This document shows positions 56,206-64,000 of a stretch of 64,000 bases of DNA, one piece after another. The position numbers and the translations under genes were made by a program. The notes under the pieces are model-generated. The model was not told where the DNA came from. It did not search any database and saw only the letters and a program-made list of their open reading frames with translations. The DNA is from Sinisalibacter lacisalsi (lineage in GTDB: Bacteria; Pseudomonadota; Alphaproteobacteria; Rhodobacterales; Rhodobacteraceae): NCBI RefSeq assembly GCF_014640115.1, contig NZ_BMGI01000002.1:62001-126000 (forward strand), given 5' to 3'. Within the stretch, counting starts at the first letter, position 1; the number at the start of each line of letters is the position of its first letter.

Positions 56206-57326
56206 TGCGGATTGTAATCACCGGCGCAAAGGGGTTGATCGGCTGGCATGCCCATGTTCGGCTTCACGCGGCCAATTGCGCGGCGCGTTTTCGGGGCGAG
56301 GCGGAACCCTTCGAGATCGTTGTGTTGGACCACGCCGGCTTTGACGAAGATGCCACACTCGAGTCGGCTCTTGGCGCCGCCGATGGGCTACTGCATTTCG
56401 CTGGCGTGAACCGGGCTTCTGAGGCGGTTGTTGAAGCGGTCAACCCGGCCATTGCGAGGCGCCTTACCGATGCCTGCCGTGCTGCTGGGGCCGCGCCCCA
56501 TATCGTCTACGCGAATTCGACCCATGCGGCCGGTGACACGACCTATGGCCGCTCGAAGCGAATGGCGGGAGAGATCCTGTCCGAGGCCACGACGCGCTAC
56601 ACTGATTTGGTGCTGCCGCATATCTTTGGCGAGGAAGCACGCCCATTTTACAATAACGTCACGGCAACACTGATCGCCCAGATCCTGGCTGGCGAAACGC
56701 CGAGCATCAATCCCGAGGGCCGGGTGCAACTCCTGCACGCGGGCGCCGCTGCGCAGATGGCGATCGATGCCGTGACTGATGGTGCGACGGGCCGGATCGA
56801 CCCCGAGGCCACGGATATTTCGGTGACGGCGCTCCACGAAAAACTTCGGGGCTTCCACGACAACTATTCGGCAAACATCTACCCTGATCTTGCCGTCCCG
56901 TTCGACCGCGACCTGTTCAACACCTACCGTGCCGCCACCTATCCCGATGGCTGGCCGCGGCCCCTCAAGCTCAACTCGGATGCGCGCGGCACCCTATTCG
57001 AGGCGGTGAAAGGTGGTGGTGGCGGTCAGGCATTCCTGTCCACGACAAAACCCGGCGTGACCCGAGGCGATCACTTCCACTTGCGGAAAGTTGAGCGTTT
57101 CCTTGTCATTCAGGGCGAAGCGATCATCCGGGTTCGAAAGGTGATCTCCGACGAGGTCTGGGAATACAGGGTCTCAGGCGATGTCCCTGCACCGGTCGAC
57201 ATGCCCACGTTGCACACGCACTCCATAGAGAATGTCGGCGAGACCGATTTGCTGACCTTGTTCTGGACCCATGAGCTTTTCGATCCCGCTGCGCCCGACA
57301 CATTTGCCGACAAGGTGCTGAAATGA
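56205..57326 (+). CDS. UDP-sugar reductase/epimerase with C-terminal cupin (WbjC/CapF family)
   Basis: Second enzyme of UDP-L-FucNAc synthesis, a bifunctional protein. The N-terminal SDR part has IVITGAKGLIGWHAHVRLHA and a Y-x3-K-like TTYGRSKRMAGE; the C-terminal cupin includes GVTRGDHFHLRKVERFLVIQ. The length of 373 residues equals CapF. I use the ATG at 56205 because it overlaps the previous stop. It overlaps the next gene by 4 nt. Confidence 0.92.
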   Translation: MRIVITGAKGLIGWHAHVRLHAANCAARFRGEAEPFEIVVLDHAGFDEDATLESALGAADGLLHFAGVNRASEAVVEAVNPAIARRLTDACRAAGAAPHIVYANSTHAAGDTTYGRSKRMAGEILSEATTRYTDLVLPHIFGEEARPFYNNVTATLIAQILAGETPSINPEGRVQLLHAGAAAQMAIDAVTDGATGRIDPEATDISVTALHEKLRGFHDNYSANIYPDLAVPFDRDLFNTYRAATYPDGWPRPLKLNSDARGTLFEAVKGGGGGQAFLSTTKPGVTRGDHFHLRKVERFLVIQGEAIIRVRKVISDEVWEYRVSGDVPAPVDMPTLHTHSIENVGETDLLTLFWTHELFDPAAPDTFADKVLK

Positions 57327-58474
57327 AAAAACTCAAGGTCATGACAATCCTCGGGACCCGCCCCGAGATCATTCGTTTGTCGCGTGTGATGGATCGGCTC
57401 GACAGATACACTGACCACGTGATCGTTCATACCGGTCAGAACTGGGACTACGAACTCAACGAGGTCTTTTTCGAGGATCTTGGGGTGCGCAAGCCCGATC
57501 ACTTCCTAGGTGCCGGCGGCGGAACTCTGGGGGACACACTTGGCAAGATCCTCTCGGAAAGTGAGCGCGTCCTTCTTGACGAAAAGCCCGATGCAGTGGT
57601 GGTTCTGGGCGACACGAATTCGGCCATTTCGGCCATCATGGCGCGGCGGTTGAAAATTCCGATCTATCACATGGAAGCGGGCAACCGGTCTTTCGACCGC
57701 AACGTGCCTGAAGAAACCAACCGCAAGCTGGTCGATCATATCTCGGATTTCAATCTGGTTTACACCGAACATGCCCGCCGCCATCTCTTGTCGGAGGGCA
57801 TCCAGCACCGCCGCATTTACCTGACCGGGTCGCCGATGCGGGAGGTTCTGGACCATTACCGCGCCCGGATCGAGACGTCGGATGTGCTAGGCCGGCTGCA
57901 ACTCAAGGCTCGCGAATACTTCATTGTCTCGCTGCACCGCGAGGAAAACGTCGACAGCTCGCCGCGCCTCACCGCCTTGGTCGAAGCTCTGAACCTGATC
58001 GCCACGCAGTATGACATGCCGATCATCGTCTCGACCCATCCGCGCACGCGCAAACGGCTGGACGCGCTTGAAGGCCTGTCTTTGGACACGCGGGTGCGAT
58101 GGCTGAAACCGTTCGGTTTCCATGACTACAACCACTTGCAGATGCAGGCCTTCTGCGCGATTTCCGACAGCGGCACGATCGCCGAGGAGAGCTCGATCCT
58201 CAGCTTTCCGGCGATCTCCCCACGCGACGCGATCGAACGCCCCGAGGGGCTGGATGTCGGTTGCTTGATCATGACCGGCCTCAACCCCGCTACCATCCTG
58301 GACGCGATCGCGGCGATCACTCAAGGCTTTGCCGAGCGCCAGGCGGCGGGGTTGGATCACCCGGTTCCCGCCGACTATTGCGTGACCAACACGTCCGAGA
58401 GGGTGGTCAATCTCATCCTGGGCACGGCGCGGCTCTCGAATGCGTGGGACGGGATCCGGACAAATGACAAATGA
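57323..58474 (+). CDS. UDP-GlcNAc-type 2-epimerase (WbjD/CapG/FnlC family)
   Basis: Third enzyme of UDP-L-FucNAc synthesis. The 383-residue WecB-fold protein has MTILGTRPEIIRLSRVMDRL, VVLGDTNSAISAIMARRLKI, HMEAGNRSFDRNVPEETNRK and SDSGTIAEESSILSFPAISP. The last differs from true WecB in the usual FnlC manner. Overlaps both neighbours by 4 nt. Confidence 0.93.
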   Translation: MKKLKVMTILGTRPEIIRLSRVMDRLDRYTDHVIVHTGQNWDYELNEVFFEDLGVRKPDHFLGAGGGTLGDTLGKILSESERVLLDEKPDAVVVLGDTNSAISAIMARRLKIPIYHMEAGNRSFDRNVPEETNRKLVDHISDFNLVYTEHARRHLLSEGIQHRRIYLTGSPMREVLDHYRARIETSDVLGRLQLKAREYFIVSLHREENVDSSPRLTALVEALNLIATQYDMPIIVSTHPRTRKRLDALEGLSLDTRVRWLKPFGFHDYNHLQMQAFCAISDSGTIAEESSILSFPAISPRDAIERPEGLDVGCLIMTGLNPATILDAIAAITQGFAERQAAGLDHPVPADYCVTNTSERVVNLILGTARLSNAWDGIRTNDK

Positions 58475-59328
58475 CTGAGGCTTCTCCCATATTTCTGATC
58501 GGCGCGGCGCGCTCTGGGACCAAGTTCCTGCGTGATGTGTTGGCCTCGGGTTCAGGCACGGCTGCTGTGCCTTATGACGTCAATTATGTCTGGCGATATG
58601 GTGCCGAGGGAGCTGAAAGCGATATTCTCGATCCGGCAATGTTGACCGACAAGCGCAAGCGGTTCATTCGCAATTCATTACAGACACTGAGCAAGGCCCG
58701 TCCGGAAGATATTTTGATCGAGAAGACAGTGGCCAGCACCCTGCGCGTGCCCTTCATCGAGGCTGTCTTTCCAGGTGCGCGCTATATTCACCTGATCCGC
58801 GACGGGCGCGAAGTGGCGGAGAGCGCGATGCGCCAATGGCATGCGCCGCCGAACTGGTCGGCGCTGTCTCGCAAGGTGCGCGAACTACCCATTCAAAACC
58901 TTGGCTATGTGGCCTGGTACGGTTGGAATTTGGTCCAGGGTCTGCTCTCGGGGCGCAAGGGGGGCAAGGTCTGGGGGCCGCGGTTCCCGGGGATCGATAC
59001 GATGGCCAAAGAAGGGCCGCTATCACGGGTCTGCGCCCAGCAATGGCTGGAATCCTATAGCCGGGCGAGCGCAGACCTGTGCGGCATCGCCAATGCCGAA
59101 ACCCGGGTCTTCACGACCCGATACGAAGACCTGATCCGCGACGAGACTGCGCTGTCGACGCTTCTGAATCGGCTGGACCTGCCCGACAAAGACACGATCC
59201 TTGCCAATTTCCGCAAGAAGCTGCGCCCGAACGAGCCGCAGATGTGGCGCAAGCTGCCGCAAGCGGACCTGGCGATCCTTGATCAGGTCTTGACCCCCGC
59301 GCTCAAGGAACTCGGATACTTGGAATGA
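58471..59328 (+). CDS. Sulfotransferase
   Basis: A 285-residue PAPS-dependent sulfotransferase. The 5'-phosphosulfate loop is IFLIGAARSGTKFLRDVL and the 3'-phosphate motif is YIHLIRDGREVAESAMRQW. It lies in a run of 4-nt overlapping genes for sugar modification, so the likely acceptor is the polysaccharide or a lipid-linked precursor; sulfated exopolysaccharides are common in marine bacteria. Confidence 0.88.
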   Translation: MTEASPIFLIGAARSGTKFLRDVLASGSGTAAVPYDVNYVWRYGAEGAESDILDPAMLTDKRKRFIRNSLQTLSKARPEDILIEKTVASTLRVPFIEAVFPGARYIHLIRDGREVAESAMRQWHAPPNWSALSRKVRELPIQNLGYVAWYGWNLVQGLLSGRKGGKVWGPRFPGIDTMAKEGPLSRVCAQQWLESYSRASADLCGIANAETRVFTTRYEDLIRDETALSTLLNRLDLPDKDTILANFRKKLRPNEPQMWRKLPQADLAILDQVLTPALKELGYLE

Positions 59329-60479
59329 CACGGAATGTTCCCTTCTTCCGGCCCAGCGTTGGCGAGGACGAGATTGCCGCCGTTGTCGAGAGCCTGCGTA
59401 GTGGCTGGCTGACCACCGGGCCGCAGACCACCGCTTTCGAGGCCGAGTTCCGCGAACTACTGGGTGGTGATGTGCATGCGATCGCGGTGAATTCAGCGAC
59501 GGCGGCGCTTCATCTTGGGCTCGATGCACTGGGAGTTGGTCCGGGAGATGAGGTCATCGTTCCTACGATGACCTTCACCGCCACGGCCGAGGTGATCCGC
59601 TATCTGGGTGCGACGCCGGTCTTTGTCGACATGGACCCGGACATGATCTGTGTCGATGCGCAAACCGTGGCGGCGGCGATGACCAGTCGGACCAAAGCAA
59701 TCATGCCGGTGCATTTCGCCGGTCGCTCCTGTGACATGACCACATTGCGCAACCTTGCCGATGAACACGGCCTCGCCATTCTGGACGACGCCGCGCACGC
59801 ACTGCCGACCCGGCATCGCGGGCATTTGATCGGCAGCCGTGCAGCCGGGGCCGACGTCACCGCCTTCAGCTTCTACGCGAACAAGACGATGACTACTGGT
59901 GAGGGCGGCATGCTGGTGACCGCCGATGAAATAATTGCCCAACGGGCACGCAAGATGCGGCTGCATGGCATCGACCGCGACGTGTTCGACCGGTTCACCA
60001 ACGTCAGGGCCAGTTGGGCCTACGATGTGGTTGAGGCGGGCTACAAATACAACTTGACTGACCTTGCCTCAGCGATGGGCCGAGTCCAGTTGCGCCGCAT
60101 TGATGAGTTCCGGGATGCACGAGCCCGGATAGCGGCCCGGTTCGACGACGCTTTCGGCGACCTGCCCCTGAGCCTGCCGCCCCATGCCGCCGAGGGCGAC
60201 GAGCACTCGTGGCACCTCTATATCGTGCAGATCAGAAATGAGGCTCCGGTAACGCGCGATGGTTTCATTCAGCAACTGCAGGAGCAGGGCGTTGCCACAT
60301 CGGTGCACTACCGTCCGCTGCACCAGATGACCTATTGGGCGACGATGACGGAGGGGCAGGATTTCCCGGCCGCGGACGCCTATTTCAGACGCTGCGTCAG
60401 CCTGCCACTGTTTATGGCGATGACCGAGGATGAGCAGGATCGGGTGATCGCGGTGGTGCGCGGAGTCCTGGGCGGATGA
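59325..60479 (+). CDS. DegT/DnrJ/EryC1/StrS-family sugar aminotransferase
   Basis: A 384-residue PLP-dependent enzyme that aminates a keto sugar nucleotide. It shows PFFRPSVGEDEIAAVVESLR, NSATAALHLGLDALGVGPGD, LDDAAHALP and the PLP lysine in FSFYANKTMTTGEGGML. With the formyltransferase next door this suggests an amino sugar that is N-acylated. The specific sugar is not clear; a matching dehydratase other than RmlB is not evident here. Confidence 0.93.
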   Translation: MTRNVPFFRPSVGEDEIAAVVESLRSGWLTTGPQTTAFEAEFRELLGGDVHAIAVNSATAALHLGLDALGVGPGDEVIVPTMTFTATAEVIRYLGATPVFVDMDPDMICVDAQTVAAAMTSRTKAIMPVHFAGRSCDMTTLRNLADEHGLAILDDAAHALPTRHRGHLIGSRAAGADVTAFSFYANKTMTTGEGGMLVTADEIIAQRARKMRLHGIDRDVFDRFTNVRASWAYDVVEAGYKYNLTDLASAMGRVQLRRIDEFRDARARIAARFDDAFGDLPLSLPPHAAEGDEHSWHLYIVQIRNEAPVTRDGFIQQLQEQGVATSVHYRPLHQMTYWATMTEGQDFPAADAYFRRCVSLPLFMAMTEDEQDRVIAVVRGVLGG

Positions 60480-60510
60480 AACGGTTTCCAACTGCCACTT
60501 GCGAGGCGAG

Positions 60511-61494
60511 ATGACGTCAACAGAGCAGACACTCCGCATCGGTTGGATGAGCCACCACGTTGAAGGGATGAAGCCGCTGCTGGACCTGCTGGCTGCCGGT
60601 ATCCCGATCGCCGGTATCATCACGCTGGAGCCCGATCTGCTCGCCAAACGGTCGGGTGCGGCGGCGTATGAAGAAATCGCCGCACTGCATGGCCTGGCGC
60701 TGCACCGGATCCGAAACGTCAACAACCCGGACTCGCTGGCGCTACTCGAACGCCTGCATCTGGATGTGCTGTTCGTGATTGGCTGGTCGCAGATCTTGCG
60801 CAAGGATGCCCTGTCGCTGGTGAAAGTCGGATGCTTTGGGGCGCACGCGTCCTTGCTGCCGGCCAATCGAGGCAGCGCACCGATCAACTGGGCGTTGATC
60901 AAGGGCGAGAAGCAGACCGGCAACACCTTGATAAAGCTGTCGGTTGAGGTCGACGGGGGCGACATCGTTGCGCAACGGGCATTCGACATCACGCCGTTCG
61001 ACAATGTTGCGACGCTGTACGACAAGGTTGGACGCAGCAACAGCGAAATGCTGCTGGAATTGGCGCAAGAGCTGGTTTCCGGGCAACCGGTGCAGTCCAC
61101 GCCGCAAGTCGACGACGGCTCGCCGCCGCTACCGCGTCGCCGCCCCGAGCATGGGCAGATCGACTGGCACCAACCGGCGACAGCGGTGTATGATTTCATC
61201 CGCGCCCTGACGCGCCCGTATCCCGGCGCTTTCTCGTTTATAGCCGGGAAGCGGTATTTCGTCTGGCGGTCTGCCCTGCTGCCTATGGATGCTGCGTTGG
61301 CGCCGGCGGGAACGATCTTGGGGCCGGTGGTCTCGGATGACGACACTGGCTGCGGCATCGCCGTGGCGTGTCAGCGGGGGGCAATTGTCCTGCACGAAAT
61401 CGAGAGGGATGACGGAACCCAATTCACTGGCCAGAGCCTTGCCACGGAAGGTCTGAGTGGAAAATGGTCAGAGGGAGAACCTTGCCTTGACTGA
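60511..61494 (+). CDS. Formyltransferase (methionyl-tRNA formyltransferase-like fold)
   Basis: A 327-residue protein of the Fmt/ArnA formyl_transferase fold, here likely acting on a sugar. Seen: FVIGWSQILRKDALSLVKVG, then CFGAHASLLPANRGSAPINW and the catalytic Asp region VEVDGGDIVAQ. In Fmt the motif before SLLP is N-x-H; here it is G-A-H, so the usual Asn is Gly, a variant I believe occurs in a sugar-locus subfamily. A C-terminal Fmt-type domain follows. The start at 60511 is preceded by GAGGCGAG. Confidence 0.85.
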   Translation: MTSTEQTLRIGWMSHHVEGMKPLLDLLAAGIPIAGIITLEPDLLAKRSGAAAYEEIAALHGLALHRIRNVNNPDSLALLERLHLDVLFVIGWSQILRKDALSLVKVGCFGAHASLLPANRGSAPINWALIKGEKQTGNTLIKLSVEVDGGDIVAQRAFDITPFDNVATLYDKVGRSNSEMLLELAQELVSGQPVQSTPQVDDGSPPLPRRRPEHGQIDWHQPATAVYDFIRALTRPYPGAFSFIAGKRYFVWRSALLPMDAALAPAGTILGPVVSDDDTGCGIAVACQRGAIVLHEIERDDGTQFTGQSLATEGLSGKWSEGEPCLD

Positions 61495-62167
61495 GGAAAA
61501 ACGTGTGTTGGTGATCGCCGCGCATCCGGATGACGAATTGCTGGGGGTTGGCGGGACGATTGCCCTGCACGCGCGGGCCGGACACCAGGTGACCTGTGTT
61601 GTGGTCTGTGCCGGTAACCTCAAGCACGATCCCGACGGCGCCAGGGGCGTTTGGAATCAGGCGCATGCCGCCGCTGCAGAACTGGGCTGTGATGACCTGC
61701 GATTGCTGGATTTCCCGGATCAGGCGTTGGATACCTTCTCACTGACTGAGGTAATCACGCCCATCGAAGAAATCGTTGAGCAGGTTCAGCCGAACATCGT
61801 TTATGTGCAATACGGATATGACATCAACCGCGACCACCAGCTCCTGTTTCAGGCGGCTTTGGTGGCCACGCGGCCGATGGAGGCCTACATTGAGGCGGTC
61901 TATGCCTTTGACACGGTCAGCTCTACCGAATGGGCTTATCCCCGCAGTTTCAATCCGGATACCTGGGTCGATATCACCGAGACGCTTGAGCAGAAGATCG
62001 CCGCGATGGCCTGCTATGAGACCGAGCTGCGCGACTGGCCCCATCCGCGTTCGCTGCGTTCGTTGCGGGTCAAGGCGGAAAGCGCCGGATCGCAGGTTGT
62101 GTGTCCGGCGGCAGAAGCCTTCATGACGATCAGGAGAGTGACCCGTAATGGCAAAACGCCTGTTTGA
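61457..62167 (+). CDS. PIG-L family deacetylase
   Basis: A ~230-residue zinc deacetylase of the LmbE/PIG-L family that removes N-acetyl groups from sugars. The metal site is in VLVIAAHPDDELLGVGGTIA, followed by VVVCAGNL and INRDHQLLFQAAL. Two starts are possible: GTG at 61457 after GGAAGG, or TTG at 61487, which overlaps the formyltransferase stop. Either way it is coupled to the gene before it. It overlaps the next gene by 20 nt. Confidence 0.9.
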   Translation: MENGQRENLALTEEKRVLVIAAHPDDELLGVGGTIALHARAGHQVTCVVVCAGNLKHDPDGARGVWNQAHAAAAELGCDDLRLLDFPDQALDTFSLTEVITPIEEIVEQVQPNIVYVQYGYDINRDHQLLFQAALVATRPMEAYIEAVYAFDTVSSTEWAYPRSFNPDTWVDITETLEQKIAAMACYETELRDWPHPRSLRSLRVKAESAGSQVVCPAAEAFMTIRRVTRNGKTPV

Positions 62168-62822
62168 CATCCTTTTCGCGCTCTTTGCCTTGGTGATCAC
62201 CGCGCCGTTCCTCGCCTTCGGGGTAATCGGGATCAGCTTGTCATCTCCGGGGCCGGTTTTCTACCGGGCGCGGCGCATCGGGCGGAACGGCGAGATTTTT
62301 GACATGCTGAAGCTGCGCTCGATGCATGTGGCGTCAGAGTCGGGGTCGTCGATCACTGCGCCAGGAGACGCACGCATCTTTGCGTTTGGCAACCTGCTGC
62401 GGCGCACCAAAATCGACGAAATCCCGCAATTCTGGAATATTCTGGTCGGCGACATGTCGGTTGTCGGCCCGCGCGGGGAGGCACCCGGCGTCGTCGAGGA
62501 GCATTACACCGACTGGATGATGGAGACCCTGAGGGTCGCTCCGGGGGCGACCAGTCCGGGGGCAATCTACAACTACGTGATGTCGGATACCCTGTTGGAT
62601 CCGGAAGATCCCGAGGGTAGCTATGTTAACCGGATGCTGACACCAAAGCTGGCGCTTGAACGCGCCTATGTCGAGCGGGCGGGGTTGTGGCGTGACATGA
62701 TCTACATCGTGCTGACCGTCGCGGCCATTCTCGCGACTGTCGTTGGGCGAAAGGTCGGATTGCCGGCCGGCGATGTCGAGCTGGCGCGCCGATGGGCCCC
62801 TGAGGGCCCTTTCCCTGAGTGA
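62148..62822 (+). CDS. Undecaprenyl-phosphate sugar phosphotransferase (PglC/WcaJ-core family)
   Basis: The priming enzyme that transfers a sugar-1-phosphate onto undecaprenyl phosphate at the membrane. The 224-residue protein has a single re-entrant N-terminal helix (LFDILFALFALVITAPFLAF), PGPVFYRARRIGRNGEIF, KLRSMH, RRTKIDEIPQFWNILVGDMS and VVGPRGEAP. It is the short form, like PglC, without extra N-terminal membrane segments. A further hydrophobic stretch near the C-terminus (DMIYIVLTVAAILATVV) is unusual for PglC. Confidence 0.93.
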   Translation: MAKRLFDILFALFALVITAPFLAFGVIGISLSSPGPVFYRARRIGRNGEIFDMLKLRSMHVASESGSSITAPGDARIFAFGNLLRRTKIDEIPQFWNILVGDMSVVGPRGEAPGVVEEHYTDWMMETLRVAPGATSPGAIYNYVMSDTLLDPEDPEGSYVNRMLTPKLALERAYVERAGLWRDMIYIVLTVAAILATVVGRKVGLPAGDVELARRWAPEGPFPE

Positions 62823-62833
62823 AGGGCCAGTTC

Positions 62834-64000
62834 ATGCGGATCCTTCTGACCCACCGCTATTTCTGGCCCGACAGCTCGCCTTATGGCGTAATCCTTCGCC
62901 AGATCGGCGAAGAGCTGACGGCAGCCGGGCACGAGGTGCAGATCTTCACCTCGAAACCGTCCTACGGCAAGGACGCTCCGGATGCTCCCGCGCATCAGCA
63001 GCTCGGAGAGATGACGGTCCGGCGTATCTGGGTTCCGTCCGAGGCCCGCCGCAATCCACTGATCCGGGTACTCAACGTTCTGATCTACTGCATCGCACTG
63101 TTCGTTCACGTCCTGCGCAGCCGCGCCGATGTTGTGACCGCCTGCACCTTCCCGCCAGTTCTGGCGGCCTGGAGTGCTAGCCTTGCCGCCCGGCTGACCG
63201 GTGCGCGCTTCATCTACCACATGCAGGACATTCACCCCGAGGTGTCCACCTATTCCGGAGGGCGCCTTGGGCGAGGCCTTCCTGCCCAAATTCTACGCTG
63301 GCTGGATAATCAAACCCTGCGCCGCGCCTTCGCCATCGTGACCCTGTCCGAGGACATGGCAGAGACCCTGCGCGCGCGCGGGCTGGGCGCGCTGCCGATC
63401 CATATCATCAACAATCCGCCGCTGGACGCAGACGGCGAGGCGGTCGCGCCGCCCGCCGATCTGCGCAAGCACGATGGCACGGTCCGGGTGATTTTCGCCG
63501 GAAACCTGGGCCGGTTTCAGAATCTGCCGCTGTTGGCCGAGGGCGTAGCGCTGTGTTTTGACGATCACCCCGAACTGGAGCTAATGTTCATGGGCCACGG
63601 CGTGGCGCTGCCCGAGCTGAATGCATGCTGGGGCGATCACCCGCAGGTACGTTTCGCTCCGTTCCTGCCCTTTGCGCAGGCACGCGGGATCATCGCCGAC
63701 GCCGATGTCGGACTGGTGTCGCTGAGCCCGAACATATACCGTGTTGCCTACCCGTCCAAGATCGCGACCTATCACAAGTTGGGCCTCAGAATCCTGGCGC
63801 TGGTCGAACCCGAAAGCCAGTTGGCGCGGGACCTTGAACGCTGCGGGGAAGGCGCCGTCCCCGCAGCCGCCACGCCGCCCGCCATCGCTGTGGCGCTGGA
63901 AAGGCTCATCGCCGCGCCGATGCCGATCCCGAACAGCCGACACGATCAATGGGCATCGGCGTCTTGGGGGCAGATCGTTGATGCGCTGAGGAGCGACTGC
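62834..64000 (+). CDS. Glycosyltransferase family 4, WbuB-like (3' end beyond window)
   Basis: The frame is open from the ATG at 62834 to the window end (389 codons). It reads MRILLTHRYFWPDSSPYGV, then GHEVQIFTSKPSYGKD, FIYHMQDIHPEVSTYSGGRL and VIFAGNLGRFQNLPLLAEGV, ending with the family E-type region ALVEPESQLARDL. This is close to WbuB, the L-FucNAc transferase that adds the sugar made by the wbjBCD-like genes above. It is probably nearly complete. It follows the priming transferase after 11 bp. Confidence 0.9.
   Translation, partial: MRILLTHRYFWPDSSPYGVILRQIGEELTAAGHEVQIFTSKPSYGKDAPDAPAHQQLGEMTVRRIWVPSEARRNPLIRVLNVLIYCIALFVHVLRSRADVVTACTFPPVLAAWSASLAARLTGARFIYHMQDIHPEVSTYSGGRLGRGLPAQILRWLDNQTLRRAFAIVTLSEDMAETLRARGLGALPIHIINNPPLDADGEAVAPPADLRKHDGTVRVIFAGNLGRFQNLPLLAEGVALCFDDHPELELMFMGHGVALPELNACWGDHPQVRFAPFLPFAQARGIIADADVGLVSLSPNIYRVAYPSKIATYHKLGLRILALVEPESQLARDLERCGEGAVPAAATPPAIAVALERLIAAPMPIPNSRHDQWASASWGQIVDALRSDC

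Overview
The window looks like a chromosomal segment of an alphaproteobacterium of the order Rhodobacterales (Roseobacter/Paracoccaceae type). The evidence is the high GC content, the conserved block rpmF-plsX-fabH-ihfA-merR, a NirK/NorCBQD/NnrS/NnrU denitrification island, an OlsB-type acyltransferase and a glutathione-dependent formaldehyde pathway. I do not go below order level.

Layout. (1) 0-7.4 kb is housekeeping: a partial MerR regulator, ihfA, fabH, plsX, rpmF and a DUF177 protein on the minus strand; then a BamE-like lipoprotein, msrB, an ornithine-lipid-type acyltransferase and an ABC-F ATPase. (2) 7.7-8.7 kb is an exported protein of unknown function with an internal repeat. (3) 9.1-21.1 kb is a complete nitrite-to-N2O island: nirV, nirK and pseudoazurin, the Crp/Fnr-type regulator nnrR, a DUF1858 protein, norCBQD, two small membrane proteins, nnrS, nnrU and hemN. 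Three TTG-N8-CAA palindromes sit at exactly the promoters an NnrR regulon would need. (4) 21.1-27.9 kb is mixed: a solitary TadG-like pilus protein, an integrase remnant, a serine hydrolase, adhC-fghA (formaldehyde detoxification) and a small beta-barrel protein.

(5) 27.9-37.8 kb holds an unusual biosynthetic cluster. On the minus strand, four genes that each overlap by 4 nt encode an oxalyl-CoA-synthetase-like ligase fused to a carrier domain, a ThDP enzyme resembling oxalyl-CoA decarboxylase but with the catalytic Glu apparently replaced by Gln, a C-A-T-TE NRPS and a small helical protein. A divergent ATP-grasp ligase lies next to them. The inferred chemistry is loading of a small acid (perhaps oxalate) on a carrier, ThDP chemistry on it, then condensation with an amino acid and release by the thioesterase. 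This is the best candidate in the window for an undescribed system.

(6) 38-41.2 kb contains an XRE regulator without a standard start codon, a degenerate GC-rich tandem array and a LuxR-type regulator with an atypical receiver. (7) 41.5-64 kb is a surface-polysaccharide locus. Export and control genes (Wza, Wzc BY-kinase, a phosphatase, a NusG/RfaH-like factor) are on the minus strand. On the plus strand are rmlCBDA (dTDP-L-rhamnose), glmS, three UDP-L-FucNAc genes, a sulfotransferase, a DegT aminotransferase, a formyltransferase, a PIG-L deacetylase, a priming sugar-phosphate transferase and a WbuB-like glycosyltransferase that runs off the window. The rml block plus a VapBC toxin-antitoxin pair is bracketed by ~785-bp direct repeats that carry the 5' half of the NusG-like gene, its leader and an ops-like site. 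The second repeat is joined to broken pieces of glmS and ahcY, which suggests that this locus has been rearranged by cassette exchange.
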